Shown: piece by piece, positions 46,575-55,743 of the stretch
Position numbering within the stretch: the first letter of the stretch is position 1
Layout: every line of letters begins with the position of its first letter
NCBI GenBank assembly: GCA_963752345.1
Contig: CAVVYA010000006.1
Coordinates: 352,516-416,515 of the forward strand
Length of the DNA: 64,000 nucleotides
Source: CAVVYA01 sp963752345
GTDB taxonomy: Bacteria; Pseudomonadota; Alphaproteobacteria; SMXQ01
Direction of reading: 5' to 3'
The notes under the pieces: model-generated
Told to the model about the DNA's origin: nothing
The model's input: only the letters and a program-made list of their open reading frames with translations
The model's database searches: none
Program-made: the position numbers and the translations under genes

Positions 46575-46717
46575 AGTCTCTCACCCGCGTGCTCACAGCA
46601 ACTGGGCGCCGGCGTAATCCGGCGTCCATTTTTTTGTCCCTCTGCTCAGCGTGTCCACGATGAATTGACGCTGCCCGCCGCACGCCGTAGCTTCGCGACA
46701 GTTCAGCGGAGAATGGC

Positions 46718-47764
46718 ATGCGGATCGATTGCGACACCCACTACTGGCCCATCGAATTCCTCGAGCGCGTCGATCACCCGGGCAAGGGGCGCATCGAGCG
46801 CGAGGACGACACCACCGTCAGCTTCTATCGCGCCGGCGAATTCGTGCACAGGTTTAAGAACACCCGCTGGGATCTGGCGGCGCGCGCGGCGGTGATGGAT
46901 CAGGAGGGCTTCGACGCGCAGGTGCTGATTCCCGACAACCGGCCGTTCCTCTACGAGCTCGGCCATCAGCTCGGCGCCGCCATGGCCACCGCCTACAATG
47001 ACTATGTTTCCGAGGCGGTGAAAAACCAACCGCGTTTCATCGGCGTCAGCTGGGTCTATCTGCCCGACATGGCGGAGGCGGTGCGCGAGCTGGAGCGCGC
47101 GGCGACCACGCTCGGCCTGCGCGCCGTGAAGCTGACCGGCGGATTCGGCGACAGCGACCTCGACGATCATGCCATGTGGCCGCTCTACGAGGCGGCCGAA
47201 GCCCATGACCTGCCGATCCTCGTGCATCCCGCCGCGCGCGCCTTCGAGGACCAGACCGGCCATCCGTGGCTGATCGGCGCCGAACGCTACGCCGGCATGC
47301 GTTTCCTGGCATCGACCCTCGGCTTTCCCTTCACCTATATGCATACCATCACCCGGTTGATCTATAGCGGCGCGCTCGACCGCTTTCCCAAGCTGCGGTT
47401 TGCGTTTTTCGAGGGCGGCGCGGGTTGGGTGCCGTTCCTGCAGAACCAGCTCGACCGCGAGGCCGAGCACCGTTCGTTCCGCAGCTATCTGGCGAAGGCC
47501 GGCATCAAGCTGCAGCGCAAGCCGAGCGAATATTTCGACCGGCTCTATGTCGCGGCCATCGCCAACGAACCCTACCTGGCGGACACGGCGCGGCAGTGGC
47601 GCGACCACCGCATCATCATCGGCAGCGATTTCGATCACGCGGACCCGGTGGCGACTTGGCCCACCACGGTCGAACGGCTGCGCCAGATCGAAGGCTTGAG
47701 CGCCGAGGACCAGGACAAGATCCTCAGCGGCAATGCCATGCGCCTGTTGGGGTTGAGCGCCTGA
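46718..47764 (+). CDS. Amidohydrolase-2 family metal-dependent hydrolase
   Basis: 348 residues, intact. The metal-ligand strands are MRIDCDTHYWP, LPILVHPAAR, FAFFEGGAGWVPF and IIIGSDFDHADP. The overall plan is that of the ACMS decarboxylase/gamma-resorcylate decarboxylase group, which act on aromatic or cyclic acids, but the substrate cannot be named. It is only distantly similar to the amidohydrolase at 23950. It stands alone on its strand. Confidence 0.85.
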   Translation: MRIDCDTHYWPIEFLERVDHPGKGRIEREDDTTVSFYRAGEFVHRFKNTRWDLAARAAVMDQEGFDAQVLIPDNRPFLYELGHQLGAAMATAYNDYVSEAVKNQPRFIGVSWVYLPDMAEAVRELERAATTLGLRAVKLTGGFGDSDLDDHAMWPLYEAAEAHDLPILVHPAARAFEDQTGHPWLIGAERYAGMRFLASTLGFPFTYMHTITRLIYSGALDRFPKLRFAFFEGGAGWVPFLQNQLDREAEHRSFRSYLAKAGIKLQRKPSEYFDRLYVAAIANEPYLADTARQWRDHRIIIGSDFDHADPVATWPTTVERLRQIEGLSAEDQDKILSGNAMRLLGLSA

Positions 47765-47865
47765 CCGGATCATCCGGGTAAGGAAACCCCGGCAGCTATT
47801 CGCCGGCCGGCTATTCGTCAGATTGCCGGGTCGCGCGACGGAATGTTAAGCCGGCAAAGGCGTTT

Positions 47866-48360
47866 ATGAAGGCGTGCGGCCAAGCCGCCGGCCCCGGCGA
47901 TGAACCGCCGGGCCGCCAAGAAACGGGAGCGTCAGCCGTGCTGAGACAAGCCGAGGCAAGCCGCGAACGGCGGACGGTGCTGGTGGTCGAGGACGATGTC
48001 CTGCAGCGTGAGGAAATGTCGGATGTGCTGACCCGCGACGGCATGCGGGTGGTCAGCGCCGCGAACGGTTTCGCGGCGATGCATCAGATCCGCCGGTCGC
48101 GTCCCGCGGTGGTCGTGCTCGATCTCAAGCTGCCCGGCCTCGATGGCCTGGCGGTCGCCCGCCTGATTCACACCCTGGATTACCAGCCCAAGATCATCCT
48201 GGTCTCCGGCTACGCCAGGCAGATTTCACGCGCGCATCAGGAGGATCTTGGCGTCTTCGCCATCGTCGAGAAGCCGATCTTGTTTCCCGTCCTGACGCGC
48301 TTCATCCGCGAGGCGACCGGCGAAAAGCTCGACAACCAACCGGTCGGCGACAGCCGCTGA
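47866..48360 (+). CDS. Single-domain response regulator
   Basis: 164 residues with a receiver domain from about residue 35: VLVVEDDVLQREEM, phosphoacceptor Asp in VVVLDLKLPGLDGL, Ser in ILVSGYARQ and Lys in AIVEKPILF. There is no output domain, so it is a CheY- or Spo0F-like phosphorelay or adaptor protein. The first 34 residues look unstructured, and the true start may be the GTG at 47938. No kinase gene is adjacent. Confidence 0.82.
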   Translation: MKACGQAAGPGDEPPGRQETGASAVLRQAEASRERRTVLVVEDDVLQREEMSDVLTRDGMRVVSAANGFAAMHQIRRSRPAVVVLDLKLPGLDGLAVARLIHTLDYQPKIILVSGYARQISRAHQEDLGVFAIVEKPILFPVLTRFIREATGEKLDNQPVGDSR

Positions 48361-48392
48361 GCGCGTCGTGGCGCACCTCCTCCCTTGCGGCT

Positions 48393-48908
48393 CTACTCGT
48401 CGTAGGCCACGAGCGAATCGAATGGGATATCGAGCTTGTCGCGGCCCTTGAGGAACGTCAGCTCGATGATCGTGGTGGCGCTCGCCACGTCGGCGCCCAC
48501 CTTGCGCAGCAATTGCACCGCCGCCGCCAATGTGCCGCCGGTCGCCAACAGGTCATCGAGCAGCACGACCCGCTGCCCCGGCTTCACGGCATCCTGCTGG
48601 ATTTCGATCGTGTCGCTGCCGTACTCGAGGTCGTAGGTGTAGGGCACCGTCGGGCCGGGCAGCTTGCCGCGCTTGCGCAGCATGATGAAGCCGCAACCGA
48701 GCGCCAGGGCGAGCGGCGCCGCCACCAGAAAGCCGCGCGATTCGATTCCGGCCAGCAGATCGGGCTTCCGCGGCTCGACCGAATCGCGCAATTGATCGAT
48801 GGTGGCGCGCCAGGCCGCGGGATGAGCGAGCAGGGTCGAGATGTCATAGAACAGAATCCCCGGCTTGGGAAAATCGGGGACCTGCCGGATATGCTCTTTC
48901 AAGTTCAT
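48393..48908 (-). CDS. apt: Adenine phosphoribosyltransferase
   Basis: 171 residues from the ATG at 48908 (MNLKEHIRQVPDFPKPGILF). The PRPP-binding motif is VVLLDDLLATGGTL, and the PP loop and adenine-side regions (GIESRGFLVAAPLALALGCG, RKRGKLPGPT) are standard. It converts adenine and PRPP to AMP in purine salvage. Convergent with the response regulator, 33 bp apart. Confidence 0.95.
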   Translation of the reverse strand: MNLKEHIRQVPDFPKPGILFYDISTLLAHPAAWRATIDQLRDSVEPRKPDLLAGIESRGFLVAAPLALALGCGFIMLRKRGKLPGPTVPYTYDLEYGSDTIEIQQDAVKPGQRVVLLDDLLATGGTLAAAVQLLRKVGADVASATTIIELTFLKGRDKLDIPFDSLVAYDE

Positions 48909-49107
48909 GAGAAGCTCTGGGGTTCGCGGCGGATGACGCGCGGGACGCGCGGCGCGGGCGGATACTAGCCGAGCCGGGCATGGCGGGTAAATTGGCTTCA
49001 TGCCAACGGTCTAAGGGCTTCAAAAACGGACGGACCCTGATAGACTGCCGGCGGGCCGTTTGGCGGTCTTGTCATTTCAGGAACCCGAGGCTGCCAGAAG
49101 CGCCGAG

Positions 49108-50118
49108 ATGAACAAAGTTGCCGTGACGATCGCCGCCGTCGTGCTCGCAGGTCTCGCCGTGTTCTGGATGATCGACAGCGATGTCCTCGATCGGGCGCAG
49201 AATGGCGGCTCTTCCGGGTCAGGGCAGAATTTCGTCACCATCGGCACGGGCGGCGTCACCGGGGTCTATTATCCGGCGGGCGGCGCCATCTGCCGCCTCG
49301 TCAACAAGAGCCGCGAGAGCCATGGTCTGCGGTGCGGCGTCGAAAGCACCAGCGGCTCGATCCACAATCTCAATGCCATCCGCAACGACGAGATGGAGTT
49401 GGGCATCGCCCAGTCCGATTGGCAGTTTCATGCCTTCAACGGCACCGGCGCCTTCAAGCAGGTGGGGCCGTTCGAGGATCTGCGCTCGGTCTTTTCCATC
49501 CACAGCGAGCCCTTCACCGTCATCGCGCGGCGCGACTCGGGCATCAAGACCTTCCAGGATCTCAAAGGCAAGCGGGTCAATGTCGGCGCGCAAGGCTCCG
49601 GGCAGCGGGCGACGACCGAGGTCGTGCTCGAGGCGATGGGCTGGACCATGAAGGATTTCGCCGCGGCCAGCGAATTCAAGCCGGCGGAACAGGCGCGCGC
49701 GCTGTGCGACAACAAGGTGGACGCAACGATCTATGTGGTCGGCCATCCCAACGGCGCGATTCAGGAAGCCACCACGACCTGCGACACGGTGATCGTCGAC
49801 GTGGCGGGGCCGAAGATCGACGCGCTGCTGGCCGACCATACCTACTATGCGCCCGCCACCATTCCCGGCGGGTTGTATGACGGCAATGGCGATGATGTCA
49901 GCACCTTCGGCGTCAAGGCGACCCTCGTCGTCTCGGCAAAGGTGAGCGAAAAGACGATCTACGCGATGGTCAAGGCGGTGTTCGACAATTTCGACGAATT
50001 CCGCAACCTGCACCCGGCCTTCACCTATCTCGACCCGAAGCGGCTGCCGCTGGAGGGAAATTCGGCGCCGCTGCACCCCGGGGCTGAACGCTATTTCCGG
50101 GAAAAGGGCTTGATGTGA
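49108..50118 (+). CDS. TAXI-family TRAP transporter substrate-binding protein
   Basis: 336 residues from the ATG at 49108 (MNKVAVTIAAVVLAGLAVFW), whose N-terminal helix is a signal or membrane anchor. The family signature is clear: FVTIGTGGVTGVYYPAGGAI, CGVESTSGSIHNLNAIRNDE, LGIAQSDWQFHAFNGTG, KRVNVGAQGSGQRATTEVVL and DATIYVVGHPNGAIQEATTT. The TAXI receptors work with fused DctQM membrane proteins, which are not in the window. Substrates are usually carboxylates or glutamate-like; not determined here. Confidence 0.9.
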   Translation: MNKVAVTIAAVVLAGLAVFWMIDSDVLDRAQNGGSSGSGQNFVTIGTGGVTGVYYPAGGAICRLVNKSRESHGLRCGVESTSGSIHNLNAIRNDEMELGIAQSDWQFHAFNGTGAFKQVGPFEDLRSVFSIHSEPFTVIARRDSGIKTFQDLKGKRVNVGAQGSGQRATTEVVLEAMGWTMKDFAAASEFKPAEQARALCDNKVDATIYVVGHPNGAIQEATTTCDTVIVDVAGPKIDALLADHTYYAPATIPGGLYDGNGDDVSTFGVKATLVVSAKVSEKTIYAMVKAVFDNFDEFRNLHPAFTYLDPKRLPLEGNSAPLHPGAERYFREKGLM

Positions 50119-50141
50119 CGCGGGAGGCGGGCGCCCGCCCG

Positions 50142-50303
50142 CTAGGGGGCGGCGACGTTGACCGGCGTGGCCATCTCGCTGCGGATCATCACGTCCGAGA
50201 CGCTCCGCAGCTCACCCGGCCGGCAGAAATGGTAGTAGCTGGAGACCGTGGCGAGCATGATGCCCAGGGCGAAGCCATATAGAAACGAGCGACGGGGGTT
50301 CAT
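50142..50303 (-). CDS. Small membrane-anchored protein (53 aa)
   Basis: The ATG at 50303 after GAGGTCCCG starts MNPRRSFLYGFALGIMLATV, a positively charged N-terminus and one hydrophobic helix, then a short polar tail with a single Cys (HFCRPGELRSVSDVMIRSEM). Not recognised. Convergent with the TAXI receptor gene and divergent from the PH-domain gene. Confidence 0.5.
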   Translation of the reverse strand: MNPRRSFLYGFALGIMLATVSSYYHFCRPGELRSVSDVMIRSEMATPVNVAAP

Positions 50304-50417
50304 CGGGACCTCTGATATCGGCGTGGATCGTCGGGCGAAATTGATAACCGAAGCACCATCGGAAGAAAATGGCGCTGAAGGATGAGCGCCCATGGCGCCA
50401 GCTTCTCAGGGGATTTC

Positions 50418-50894
50418 ATGAGCTATATTGAAAAAATTCTGCAGCCGGACGAGCAGATTATCCACAAGGCGTCGATCCATTGGGTGGTCTATCTGCGGTC
50501 GATCGTCCTGCTGGTGCTCGGCTGCGCGGCCCTCGGCTGGTTTCTTGCGCAGCCGCAGGTTGGCGACGGTGTCTTCTTCAGAGGTACCCTGGCGGGGGTC
50601 GGCGGCATGCTGCTGTTGGCCAGCATCTACTCGTTCATCGAGGCACTGATCGAGCGGCAATGCACCGAACTGGCGATCACCTCGCTGCGTGTCATCGCCA
50701 AGGTCGGCTTCATCCGCCGCCGCACCTGGGAGATCAATGCCGCGAAGGTCGAGGGCGTCGAGGTCGATCAATCGATCATCGGCCGCCTCCTCGACTACGG
50801 CACGGTGACCGTGAAAGGCACCGGCGGCGGCACCGCGCCGATCCGCAGCATCGACGAGCCGGTCGCCTTCCGCGCCAAGATCACGCTGCTCTAA
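50418..50894 (+). CDS. Bacterial PH-domain membrane protein
   Basis: 158 residues. A cytoplasmic start (MSYIEKILQPDEQIIHKASI) leads to two membrane helices (VVYLRSIVLLVLGCAALGWF and LAGVGGMLLLASIYSFIEAL). The C-terminal bPH2 domain has TELAITSLRVIAKVGFIRRR and the KVEGVEVDQSIIGRLLDYGT loop. Such proteins are single-domain membrane anchors of unknown role. The start is the ATG at 50418. Confidence 0.85.
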   Translation: MSYIEKILQPDEQIIHKASIHWVVYLRSIVLLVLGCAALGWFLAQPQVGDGVFFRGTLAGVGGMLLLASIYSFIEALIERQCTELAITSLRVIAKVGFIRRRTWEINAAKVEGVEVDQSIIGRLLDYGTVTVKGTGGGTAPIRSIDEPVAFRAKITLL

Positions 50895-51040
50895 CGGGGC
50901 AGGGGCTCAAGCGGAGGGGCCGGGACCTCAAGCGGGCGCAGGGTCCAGTGGCGCCACAGGACTACCAAGCCCAGGGCTTCTGGCTGGCGGGCGAGAGGTA
51001 TGATGGAGAATTTGGCGCCGGGAAAATGGGCCGAAAGATA

Positions 51041-51117
51041 TGGTCGGGGAGAGAGGATTCGAACCTCCGGCCCCCACGTCCCGAACGTGGTGCTCTACCA
51101 GGCTGAGCTACTCCCCG
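51041..51117 (-). tRNA. tRNA-Pro (CGG)
   Basis: A 77-base tRNA including encoded CCA. The acceptor CGGGGAG pairs with CTCCCCG; the anticodon arm is CCACG, loop TTCGGGA, CGTGG, so the anticodon is CGG (Pro, codon CCG); the T arm has TTCGAAT. All arms are complete. Intact, no insertion at its 3' end. Confidence 0.96.
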
Positions 51118-51244
51118 AAGAGGCGAGGGTTATATACCGGCGATTTGTGAATGACAACGCCGCAAAACATGTGGCGCAACAAGGCCGTCCGGGCTGGGAA
51201 CCCAGGCTCGGCGCCGCTCGAAACGAGGGGTTTCGGCGCCGCGT

Positions 51245-52303
51245 CTAGTAGCCGCGGGCCATGTTGAATTCCACCACCTCGAGCAGGGCGTCCTTCTCGG
51301 GCGAGGCGGGGAAGATATCGAGCGCATCGCGCGCCATGACGCTGTAGTGGCGCGCGCGCTGCACCGTGTCGGCCAGGGCGTCGTGGGTGTTGAGCAGGCG
51401 GATGGCGCGGGCGAGATCGCCGTCGCGCTGGTCCTGCTCTTCGAGGGTGCGGCGCCAGAACGCGCGTTCCTCGTCGCTGCCGCGCCGGAAGGCGAGGATG
51501 ATCGGCAAGGTGATCTTGCCGTCGCGGAAATCGTCGCCGACCGCTTTGCCCAGCGTCGCCTGCACGGCGTTGTAGTCGAGCACGTCGTCCATCAATTGGA
51601 AGGCGATGCCGAGATTGAGCCCATAGGACTCCAGCGCTTCTTGTTCGACCTTCGGCCGGTTGGCCACCACGGCGCCGAGCTGGGTCGCGGCGGCGAACAG
51701 GGTTGCCGTCTTGCAGCGGATGACCTCGAGAAACTGCGCCTCGCTGGTTTGCGTGTCGTTGGCGGTCGAAAGCTGCATGACCTCGCCTTCGGCGATCACC
51801 GCGGAGGCGTTGGACAGGATGGCCAGCACGTCGAGCGAGCCGTCGGCCACCATCACCTGGAAGGCGCGGCTGAACAGGAAATCGCCGACCAGCACGCTCG
51901 GCTTGTTGCCCCACACCGTGTTGGCGGTGGCGAGCCCGCGGCGCAGGTCGCTCTCGTCGACCACGTCGTCATGCAGCAGGGTGGCGGTATGGATGAACTC
52001 GACGGCACAGGCGAGGCCGATATGGCGCGTGCCGCGATAGCCGCACAGGCGCGCCGCACCGAGCAGCATCATCGGACGCAGCCGCTTGCCGCCGGCCGCG
52101 ATGATATGGCCGGCCAATTGCGGGATGAGCGCAACCGGACTTTCCATGCGCGACAGAATCAACGCATTGACCCGCGCCATGTCATCCGCCACAAGGGCGT
52201 GCAGCGCGTTCAGCGTTGGCTGCGGTCCCTTGTTGCGGGCCGCGTCGAAGTCGGCGATTGGCGCCAAATCAGTCCCCGAATACGGTAAGATCGTGTCCGG
52301 CAC
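51245..52303 (-). CDS. ispB: Polyprenyl diphosphate synthase (octaprenyl type)
   Basis: 352 residues from a GTG at 52303; no ATG is available upstream in frame, so the start is uncertain. The two Asp-rich motifs are LLHDDVVDESDLRRG and FQLMDDVLDY, with GGKRLRPMMLLGAARLCGY as the substrate-binding helix. It lengthens isoprenyl diphosphate to the side chain of ubiquinone. The chain length is not fixed by the motifs alone. Divergent from the DUF2007 gene, a usual neighbour in Rhodospirillales. Confidence 0.9.
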   Translation of the reverse strand: MPDTILPYSGTDLAPIADFDAARNKGPQPTLNALHALVADDMARVNALILSRMESPVALIPQLAGHIIAAGGKRLRPMMLLGAARLCGYRGTRHIGLACAVEFIHTATLLHDDVVDESDLRRGLATANTVWGNKPSVLVGDFLFSRAFQVMVADGSLDVLAILSNASAVIAEGEVMQLSTANDTQTSEAQFLEVIRCKTATLFAAATQLGAVVANRPKVEQEALESYGLNLGIAFQLMDDVLDYNAVQATLGKAVGDDFRDGKITLPIILAFRRGSDEERAFWRRTLEEQDQRDGDLARAIRLLNTHDALADTVQRARHYSVMARDALDIFPASPEKDALLEVVEFNMARGY

Positions 52304-52438
52304 CGGTGCGCGTCGCCTGACGGCACCGGAACCACCGGCGAGCATAGAGGCCGGTCTTCGCGGCGGTCAAGTCGGCATCCGCGCCGATTTTCCGCGGATT
52401 CGTCAGCCATTCGAGAAAGGATATTGCGCAAAGCTTCC

Positions 52439-52687
52439 ATGAAAGAAATCCTTCGCACCAATGACGTCGTTCTGCTGTCCTTCGCCACCGCGATTCTGCG
52501 CGACGCGGGTATGGTGCCGGTCGTGCTCGACACCCATACTTCGATCATGGAAGGCAGCATCGGCGCCATTCCGCGCCGGCTGATGGTCGCGGACACGGAT
52601 TGTGACAGCGCCCGCGCGCTGCTCGACGCCGCCTTGAAACAGGCTGGCGATCTGCACGGTGCCGCCGACGGGCAGGACGGGTCATGA
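52439..52687 (+). CDS. DUF2007-domain protein
   Basis: 82 residues from the ATG at 52439 (MKEILRTNDVVLLSFATAIL). The short alpha/beta fold with RDAGMVPVVLDTHTSIMEGS and RLMVADTDCDSARALLDAAL matches the DUF2007 family, a putative signal-transducing fold. The stop overlaps the next start in an ATGA, so it is coupled to the methyltransferase gene. Confidence 0.82.
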   Translation: MKEILRTNDVVLLSFATAILRDAGMVPVVLDTHTSIMEGSIGAIPRRLMVADTDCDSARALLDAALKQAGDLHGAADGQDGS

Positions 52688-53487
52688 GCGACGCCAAGCA
52701 ACCGGACGAGGGCGCCGCCACGGGCATGACCATCGCGGCGGAGTCGGCGATGGACACCACCAGCGATGCGCTGCTCGGCGGCCGCGTGCGTCTCTATCAG
52801 CCGCGTCATGGCTACCGCGTCGCGATCGACCCGGTGCTGCTCGCCGCCGCCGTGCCGGTGGTGCGCGGCGACCGCGTGCTCGACGTCGGCTGCGGCGTCG
52901 GCGCGGCGTCGCTCTGCGTCGCCTTCCGCGAGCCCGGTTGCCGCATTTCCGGCGTCGAAGCCAATCGCGATCTCGTGCGTCTCGCCGCCGAGAATGTCGC
53001 GGCGAATGCGATGGCCGGCCGCGTCGACATCATGATGGGCGATCTGATCCGTCCGCCGCCGCGCCTCACGCCGGGCTCCTTCCATCATGTGATGGCCAAT
53101 CCGCCGTATCTCGAAGACGGCGCGGCGACCCCGTCGCCGATCGCCGGCAAGACCATGGCGAACATCGAAGGCGCCGCCAAGCTCGGCGACTGGCTGCGCT
53201 TCGCCCTGATGATGGTGCGCAACGGCGGCACGGTGACGATTATCCATCGCGCCGATCGTCTCGATGCCTTGCTCGCCGAGCTTTACGGCAAGGCCGGCGG
53301 CATCGTGGTATTTCCGCTGTGGCCCGACCGCACCAGCCGTCCGGCCAAGCGCGTGCTGGTGCGCGCCGTCCGGGGATCGGCGACGCCGATGCGGCTGGCG
53401 GCCGGCCTGGTGCTGCACGAACCGGGCGCCGGTTACAGCGAGGCGGCCGACCAGATCTTGCGCCACGGCGCAGCGTTGCCTTTGTAA
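52684..53487 (+). CDS. TrmN6-like methyltransferase
   Basis: 267 residues. Motif I is VLDVGCGVGAASLCVAF, the acidic residue is GVEANRDLV, and the catalytic NPPY motif is MANPPYLEDG, which marks N6-adenine methyltransferases of the TrmN6/YfiC group. By family it would methylate A37 of tRNA1-Val, but N6 methylation of other targets is possible. Coupled to the DUF2007 gene and 26 bp upstream of the S49 peptidase gene. Confidence 0.85.
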   Translation: MSDAKQPDEGAATGMTIAAESAMDTTSDALLGGRVRLYQPRHGYRVAIDPVLLAAAVPVVRGDRVLDVGCGVGAASLCVAFREPGCRISGVEANRDLVRLAAENVAANAMAGRVDIMMGDLIRPPPRLTPGSFHHVMANPPYLEDGAATPSPIAGKTMANIEGAAKLGDWLRFALMMVRNGGTVTIIHRADRLDALLAELYGKAGGIVVFPLWPDRTSRPAKRVLVRAVRGSATPMRLAAGLVLHEPGAGYSEAADQILRHGAALPL

Positions 53488-53512
53488 AACCCGAACCTCG
53501 GTGGTCCACGCG

Positions 53513-54415
53513 ATGTCCATTCTCGACAAGATGCTGTTCTTCAAACCGCGCCCGCCCACCGTCGCGGTGTTGCGCCTGACCGGCGTCATCGGCCAGCTCG
53601 GTCCGCTGCGCGCCGGCATGTCGCTGTCCAGCCTGGCGCCCCACATCGAGCGCGCCTTCAATCTGCGCGGCCTCAAGGCGGTGGCGCTGGCGGTCAATTC
53701 GCCGGGCGGCTCGCCCGTGCAGTCGGCCCTGATCTTCGCCCGCATCCGCCAGCTCGCGGCCGAGAAGCACGTGCCGGTCATCGCCTTCGCCGAGGATGTC
53801 GCCGCCTCGGGCGGCTATTGGCTGGCCTGCGCCGGCGACGAGATCTATGCCCAGGAGGCCTCGGTGCTCGGCTCGATCGGCGTGATCTCGGCCAGCTTCG
53901 GCTTTCACGAGGCGATCCACCGGCTCGGCATCGAGCGCCGGGTCTATACCGCCGGCGTGAAGAAGGGCCTGCTCGATCCGTTCCTGCCGGAGAATCCCGA
54001 GGACGTCGCCCGCCTGAAAGAGCTCCAGGCCGACGTGCACGAGGGCTTCAAATCGATCGTGCGCGAACGGCGCGCCGGCCGCCTCAAGGGCCCGGAGGAG
54101 GAGCTGTTCTCCGGCGCCTTCTGGAGCGGCCGCAAGTCCCTCGAATTCGGCCTGGTCGACGGCATCGCCGACCTGCGCGGCGAAATGCGCCGGCGCTACG
54201 GCGACAAGGTGCGCTTGCAGGTCGTCGGGCCGGGGCGCAACTGGCTGCAGCGCCGTTTCGGGCCGTCTTCGCGGTCCGCTCCGCTCGGCCTGCCGGCCGA
54301 GCATGCCGGTTCGCTCGGCCGGACGGCCGACATGGGCTCGCTCGGCTCGGGCCTCGCCGAAGGCCTCCTGTCGGCGCTCGAGGAGCGTGCGCTGTGGGGC
54401 CGCTACGGGCTCTAG
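53513..54415 (+). CDS. S49-family peptidase (SppA-like)
   Basis: 300 residues from the ATG at 53513. The nucleophile Ser is in EDVAASGGYWLACAG and the catalytic Lys is in YTAGVKKGLLDPF. The N-terminal VAVLRLTGVIG and SPGGSPVQSALIFARI are standard. A Gly/Ser-rich C-terminal tail (SLGRTADMGSLGSGLAEGLL) is extra. The N-terminus lacks an obvious signal anchor, so it may act on the cytoplasmic face. It degrades cleaved signal peptides or membrane proteins. Confidence 0.9.
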   Translation: MSILDKMLFFKPRPPTVAVLRLTGVIGQLGPLRAGMSLSSLAPHIERAFNLRGLKAVALAVNSPGGSPVQSALIFARIRQLAAEKHVPVIAFAEDVAASGGYWLACAGDEIYAQEASVLGSIGVISASFGFHEAIHRLGIERRVYTAGVKKGLLDPFLPENPEDVARLKELQADVHEGFKSIVRERRAGRLKGPEEELFSGAFWSGRKSLEFGLVDGIADLRGEMRRRYGDKVRLQVVGPGRNWLQRRFGPSSRSAPLGLPAEHAGSLGRTADMGSLGSGLAEGLLSALEERALWGRYGL

Positions 54416-54540
54416 CCCCGCCCTCCGGCGACACGCACCCCGCCTGCGCCACAAATCGGCACCCGATACGCGGGGCAAACCCCCGGAGCGGCCCGAGTGC
54501 CGCGCTTGACGGCGATTCGGCCCAGCCTCTACAAGGTGCC

Positions 54541-54750
54541 ATGTTCGGGCTCAACCTGTCGAAGCTCCTGCTCCTCGCCGCCGTCATCGCGGCGGTGTGG
54601 TATGGTCTGCGCGCCTACCGGCGCTGGAACGCCAAACGGGTGGCGGAGGCGCAGCGCCGCGACCTGCGGTCCGGCGCCGAAGCCATGGTCCAGTGTCCCG
54701 TATGCGGCGCCTACAATCCCGCCGGTGTTCCCTGTTCCCACCGTTCCTGA
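54541..54750 (+). CDS. Small membrane-anchored zinc-ribbon-like protein (69 aa)
   Basis: The ATG at 54541 starts an N-terminal hydrophobic helix (LLLLAAVIAAVWYGLRAYRR), then a basic helix, then VQCPVCGAYNPAGVPCSHRS with a CxxC...CxH arrangement that could bind one zinc. A known small alphaproteobacterial arrangement, with no function assigned. It lies directly upstream of glyQ. Confidence 0.7.
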   Translation: MFGLNLSKLLLLAAVIAAVWYGLRAYRRWNAKRVAEAQRRDLRSGAEAMVQCPVCGAYNPAGVPCSHRS

Positions 54751-54789
54751 TGCCGCCGCTCTCAGTCAACTGATCCAGGTCCGCGTTTC

Positions 54790-55740
54790 ATGTCCGCTGC
54801 CGCCTCGGCTTCGCCGTCCGCTCTCGTCAAGCCTCCGAGCTTCCAGGAACTCATCCTGCGTCTGCAGAGCTTCTGGGGCGCGCAGGGCTGCGTCATCCTG
54901 CAGCCCTACGACGTGGAGATGGGCGCCGGCACGTTCCATCCGGCGACGACGCTGCGCGCGCTCGGGCCCGAGCCGTGGCGCGCCTGCTATGTGCAGCCGT
55001 CGCGCCGGCCGAAGGACGGGCGCTATGGCGAGAACCCGAACCGCTTGCAGCACTACTATCAGTTTCAGGTCATCATGAAGCCGTCGCCGGCCGACGTGCA
55101 GGAGCTCTATCTGCGGAGTCTGGCCGAGATCGGCATCACGCCGAAGACCCACGATCTGCGCTTCGTCGAGGACGATTGGGAGAGCCCGACGCTGGGCGCC
55201 TGGGGGCTCGGCTGGGAGGTCTGGTGCGACGGCATGGAGGTCACGCAATTCACCTATTTTCAGCAGGTTGGCGGCATCGAGTGCGACCCCGTATCGGCGG
55301 AACTGACGTACGGCCTCGAACGTTTGGCGATGTATGTGCAGGGCGTCGAAAACGTCTACGACCTCGATTGGAACGGTCAGGGCGTAAAATACGGCGACGT
55401 GTTCCTGCAGAACGAAAAAGAGCAATCGGCGTACAATTTCGAACATGCCAACACCGAAATGCTGTTCCGACATTTCAGCGATGCGGAAGCCGAATGCCGT
55501 TCGCTCCAATCCAAGGGCTTGGCGCTGCCCGCCTATGACCAGTGCATCAAGGCCAGCCATGTCTTCAACCTGCTCGATGCGCGCGGCGTGATTTCGGTGA
55601 CCGAGCGGGCCGCTTACATCGGGCGCGTGCGCGCGCTGGCGAAAGGCTGCTGCGAGACATGGCTCGCCAGCCGCGGCCATGGTGTGTCCACGCTCACCGC
55701 CGCGAAGGCACCCGCACTTTCGGAAAAGGCGGGAGCCTGA
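54790..55740 (+). CDS. glyQ: Glycyl-tRNA synthetase alpha chain
   Basis: 316 residues. The start is the ATG at 54790 (MSAAASASPSALVKPPSFQE). The class II signature is present: LQSFWGAQGCVILQPYDVEM, GPEPWRACYVQPSRRPKDGR, YQFQVIMKPSPADVQELYL and GWEVWCDGMEVTQFTYFQQV. It forms an alpha2-beta2 enzyme with GlyS, whose gene begins four bases after the stop. Intact, in contrast to glyS. Confidence 0.97.
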   Translation: MSAAASASPSALVKPPSFQELILRLQSFWGAQGCVILQPYDVEMGAGTFHPATTLRALGPEPWRACYVQPSRRPKDGRYGENPNRLQHYYQFQVIMKPSPADVQELYLRSLAEIGITPKTHDLRFVEDDWESPTLGAWGLGWEVWCDGMEVTQFTYFQQVGGIECDPVSAELTYGLERLAMYVQGVENVYDLDWNGQGVKYGDVFLQNEKEQSAYNFEHANTEMLFRHFSDAEAECRSLQSKGLALPAYDQCIKASHVFNLLDARGVISVTERAAYIGRVRALAKGCCETWLASRGHGVSTLTAAKAPALSEKAGA

Positions 55741-55743
55741 GCC